From NCBI GenBank assembly GCA_903950295.1, contig CAJBAP010000336.1, positions 1-6,289 on the forward strand: a stretch of DNA of 6,289 bases. The letters are read 5' to 3'. How positions within the stretch are numbered: position 1 is the first letter of the stretch; every line of letters begins with the position of its first letter. The position numbers and the translations under genes were made by a program. Source of the DNA: an uncultured Rhodocyclaceae bacterium. Lineage in GTDB: Bacteria > Pseudomonadota > Gammaproteobacteria > Burkholderiales > Rhodocyclaceae. Under the pieces are notes generated by a model that was given only the letters and a program-made list of their open reading frames with translations, ran no database searches and was not told the DNA's origin. Below are positions 4,275 to 6,289 of the stretch, one piece after another.

Positions 4275-6289
4275 ACGGCACTGACTGAGCTTCCGCTTGC
4301 CGCGCACCTTGCCGTCATCGCCGAACTCCCCGTTATCGTCGCCGATGGTGCCCTCATCCAGCAGCACATCCTTCGTCAGGCTGGCTTGTAGCAAGGATGA
4401 GCAGTTGCCCGGATTGAGATCACAACTTTGCTGGTCGTACTTCTGCTCCGGTACCGTGCATAGTCCAGGGATCAACTGGCAGATATCCACGCCTGACTGG
4501 GCATAGACGATCTGAAACCCAGCCCCTGGTGTGGCAATTACCGGCGGGTTGCCCCAGAAGAAGCCGCTGCCACCTGCAGCTGACGCCGAAGAGGTTTCGA
4601 CGCCGTCGATGTAAATGCCACCCGAACTGCGGGCGAGGAATTCAAGATAGATCGTCCGACCATCGTTGGTAAAGACATCGGCCGTCATGGTCGACGGCAG
4701 GAGGCCGGCCTGCTCGTTGAGATGCAGGGTCGAATCGGCACCCTTCAATGTGACGAGAATGTCGTTGCCAGCACTGATGGCCGCACCATTGTTCAGCTTG
4801 AGGTTCTGGTCGATCGTCAACTGGATGTCGCCGGTATCGGTCCGTATCTGCGTGCCGTTGAACGTCGCATCGCCGGCAACAGTGAGGTCGATGTAGTTGT
4901 AGGCCGAAATCGAGCCGCCGTAACCTGTCAGGGTTGTGGCACCCAGCAGCACATCGCGTTCGGCCCTGATCGTGCCACCGTTGATGCTGGTGGTGCCGGA
5001 GATGATCGCAACGTCCCGGCCGGCGCTCAACGTGCCGCCGACCTGCAAGGTACCGGCGAGTACGTCGGTATCCACGGCCGCGAACACGGAACCGCCATAA
5101 GCGATATTCACCGCAGGCGCCACGAGGAGCAGGTTGCCATATACATATAGGGTATTGCTTATGGAAAGATTGCCAGCGTGGGCAATGGTGGCAAGACCGG
5201 ACGCCCCATCGGTAACCTCGCCATCGCCACCACCAACACCGACATAACCCAGGGAGCCAAGGCTGGCGGCTGCGCCAAGTACGGCCGTGATGTTGCCGCC
5301 AGCACCGCCAACACCACCAACGCCGCCATTGCTCCCTTCGCCGCCATCACCACCGAAGGCAAGAAGGGCACTACCGATGTTGAAGCTGCCGGAAGTTGTC
5401 GCAAGCGTAATGTTCCCGCCGGCACCACCCGCACCTCCGATTGCGCTGGAGTTGTAGTGTCCATATCCGCCATCACCACCATCGGCACGGACAGTACCGA
5501 TGGTGATGTTGCCGGTAGCCGTAGACAAAGTAATGTTGCCGCCGACACCACCCGCACCCCCATTCCCGTAGGAATACGAGTAACCACCATACCCACCACG
5601 GGCGTAGATGCCAGTCGCGGTAATCGAGGTATTCGCATGCAGACTGAGGTTTCCGCCATTGCCGCCATCGCCGCTATGGCCGTCACTCACAAATCCATAA
5701 CCGCCCTGACCACCTCTTTCGCCCGAGGAATAAACATTGCCGATCGCGATGCCACCCGCGCTAGCCGTGATGCTGACAAGGCCGGCGTTGCCACCCCTAC
5801 CACCATTGCCGCCAAAATCACCCCAAGTGTATCCCGCCCCGCTATAGTAATAATCGGCATAACCACCGTCGCCACCTTGGCCGGCGCCGGTCAAGACGTT
5901 TCCATTAACAGTGATGGCTGTCCCCGTCCCGGCGGCTCTCAAGACGATCTCGCCGCCGTCGCCGCCGTCGCCGCCATGCGTACCGTTGCGACTGGTGTAA
6001 GAGGTCCCATCCCGGCCAACCCCACCATTGCCGCCGCGGGCAGAAATATCACTAATCACGGTGATCGTGGTCTGGGCATCAAGACTGATGCTACCGCCCT
6101 TGCCGCCCTTGCCACCGGTAGGGTAATCGGCAAAGCCATAGGTGTTAGGGCTGTAACCGCCGTCGCCACCATCTGCGGTGAGCCCCGGACTGACAGAGAT
6201 CGAACCCGTGCTGGAGGTCAGACTGATGGTGCCACCATCGCCACCCACCCGGCCTTCGCCACCATCCCCACCGGAGGCATTGGTGCTGC
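4272..6289 (-). CDS. 3' part of a large glycine-rich beta-helix exoprotein (filamentous-haemagglutinin/two-partner-secretion-like), N-terminus outside window
   Basis: The frame is open from the right edge to the TGA at 4274-4272, at least 671 residues; a GTG at 6248 is only an internal codon. From the edge to about 5235 it consists of Gly-rich tandem units with Tyr-containing loops and short beta strands such as GGNITLSTATGNITIG. From about 5234 to 4700 follow non-identical strand-turn repeats such as GGTLSAGRDVAIISG and AGNDILVTLKG, as in the right-handed beta-helix of filamentous-haemagglutinin exoproteins. The tail has an FFWGNPP segment, two motifs CQLIPGLC (4458-4481) and CDLNPGNC (4401-4424), an acidic stretch and a basic end GKRKLSQCR. 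Such tails occur, to my knowledge, in two-partner-secretion exoproteins, so the product is probably a surface adhesin or matrix protein. The secretion signal and transporter are not visible, and the family call is made from composition and layout. A PE-PGRS relationship is unlikely; that resemblance is compositional. Confidence 0.75.
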   Translation of the reverse strand, partial: STNASGGDGGEGRVGGDGGTISLTSSTGSISVSPGLTADGGDGGYSPNTYGFADYPTGGKGGKGGSISLDAQTTITVISDISARGGNGGVGRDGTSYTSRNGTHGGDGGDGGEIVLRAAGTGTAITVNGNVLTGAGQGGDGGYADYYYSGAGYTWGDFGGNGGRGGNAGLVSITASAGGIAIGNVYSSGERGGQGGYGFVSDGHSGDGGNGGNLSLHANTSITATGIYARGGYGGYSYSYGNGGAGGVGGNITLSTATGNITIGTVRADGGDGGYGHYNSSAIGGAGGAGGNITLATTSGSFNIGSALLAFGGDGGEGSNGGVGGVGGAGGNITAVLGAAASLGSLGYVGVGGGDGEVTDGASGLATIAHAGNLSISNTLYVYGNLLLVAPAVNIAYGGSVFAAVDTDVLAGTLQVGGTLSAGRDVAIISGTTSINGGTIRAERDVLLGATTLTGYGGSISAYNYIDLTVAGDATFNGTQIRTDTGDIQLTIDQNLKLNNGAAISAGNDILVTLKGADSTLHLNEQAGLLPSTMTADVFTNDGRTIYLEFLARSSGGIYIDGVETSSASAAGGSGFFWGNPPVIATPGAGFQIVYAQSGVDICQLIPGLCTVPEQKYDQQSCDLNPGNCSSLLQASLTKDVLLDEGTIGDDNGEFGDDGKVRGKRKLSQCR
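5235..6289 (-). repeat. Tandem Gly-rich protein-coding repeats of 39-54 codons
   Basis: In the exoprotein frame, units begin with GG-x-GG-(Y/V/E) at 6170, 6035, 5876, 5714, 5597, 5480 and 5354, giving lengths of 45, 53, 54, 39, 39, 42 and 40 residues; an eighth, incomplete copy lies at the right edge. Each unit has the order GGxGG, a variable Tyr/Ser/Asp-rich loop, a second GGxGGxGG block, then one or two beta strands of the I-x-L or I-x-I type. The loops vary most and the glycine blocks least. The array continues past the edge, so the total number is unknown. Confidence 0.8.
5952..5977. repeat. Short 9-bp tandem repeat GCCGCCGTC inside the Gly-rich array
   Basis: Two perfect copies of GCCGCCGTC (5952-5960 and 5961-5969) are followed by a third broken copy ending at 5977. 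On the minus strand they encode GGDGGDGG. Because the unit is nine bases, slippage would add or remove three residues without a frameshift. Confidence 0.7.

Noticed and set aside
4722..5150. Plus-strand ORF of 142 codons opposite the exoprotein
   Set aside because: Antisense to the beta-helix frame, which stays open for over 670 codons and has coherent repeats.
5159..5875. Minus-strand ORFs in a second frame within the Gly-rich region
   Set aside because: Low-complexity Met/Ala/Val-rich shadows caused by GGN codon repeats read out of frame.
5235..6289. Possible CRISPR array because of regularly spaced similar sequence
   Set aside because: The spacing is irregular (117-162 bases), the repeats are degenerate at the DNA level and lie in an open reading frame; this is a protein repeat.

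Overview
The window looks like a chromosomal segment of a GC-rich Gram-negative bacterium, most likely a proteobacterium and perhaps a betaproteobacterium. This rests on the high GC content, the Sec-type signal peptide on a small exported protein, and a large protein resembling a filamentous-haemagglutinin or two-partner-secretion exoprotein. The lineage is an inference; no rRNA or other marker gene is present.

Layout. At the left edge, on the minus strand, lies the start of a gene that runs off the window (1-77). It has a strong ribosome binding site and a hydrophobic N-terminus. Upstream of it, also on the minus strand, is a complete small exported protein (187-555) with a signal peptide, a His/Arg/Tyr-rich segment, a Gly/Ala hydrophobic segment and a C-terminal Cys/Tyr/Trp motif. 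A divergent intergenic region (556-684) separates it from four tightly packed plus-strand genes: a class I SAM-dependent methyltransferase (685-1527), a phenylacetate-CoA-ligase-like adenylate-forming enzyme (1530-2837), a PAPS-type sulfotransferase (about 2863-3699) and an adenylylsulfate (APS) kinase, CysC (3696-4271). Gaps are 2 nt between the first two, 7-25 nt between the second and third, and a TTGA start/stop overlap between the last two, so one operon is likely.

How the genes could work together. CysC makes PAPS from APS and the adjacent sulfotransferase consumes it, so the pair forms a self-contained sulfation module apart from APS supply. The methyltransferase and the acid-activating enzyme suggest that a carboxylic acid is activated as an acyl adenylate or CoA thioester and that the product is methylated and sulfated. 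The substrate cannot be named from the sequence.

On the right, converging on cysC with no intergenic base, is the 3' part of a large minus-strand gene (4272 to beyond 6289). It encodes a glycine-rich, tandemly repeated, beta-helix-like exoprotein. Seven Gly-rich/Tyr-containing units of 39-54 residues precede a non-repetitive beta-helix-like region and a C-terminal tail with two CxLxPGxC motifs. Its N-terminus and any transporter partner lie outside the window.

The most interesting points are the four-gene activation/methylation/sulfation cassette, the PGRS-like repeat array of the exoprotein, and the zero-gap convergence of the two. No RNA gene, CRISPR array or insertion sequence was recognised.
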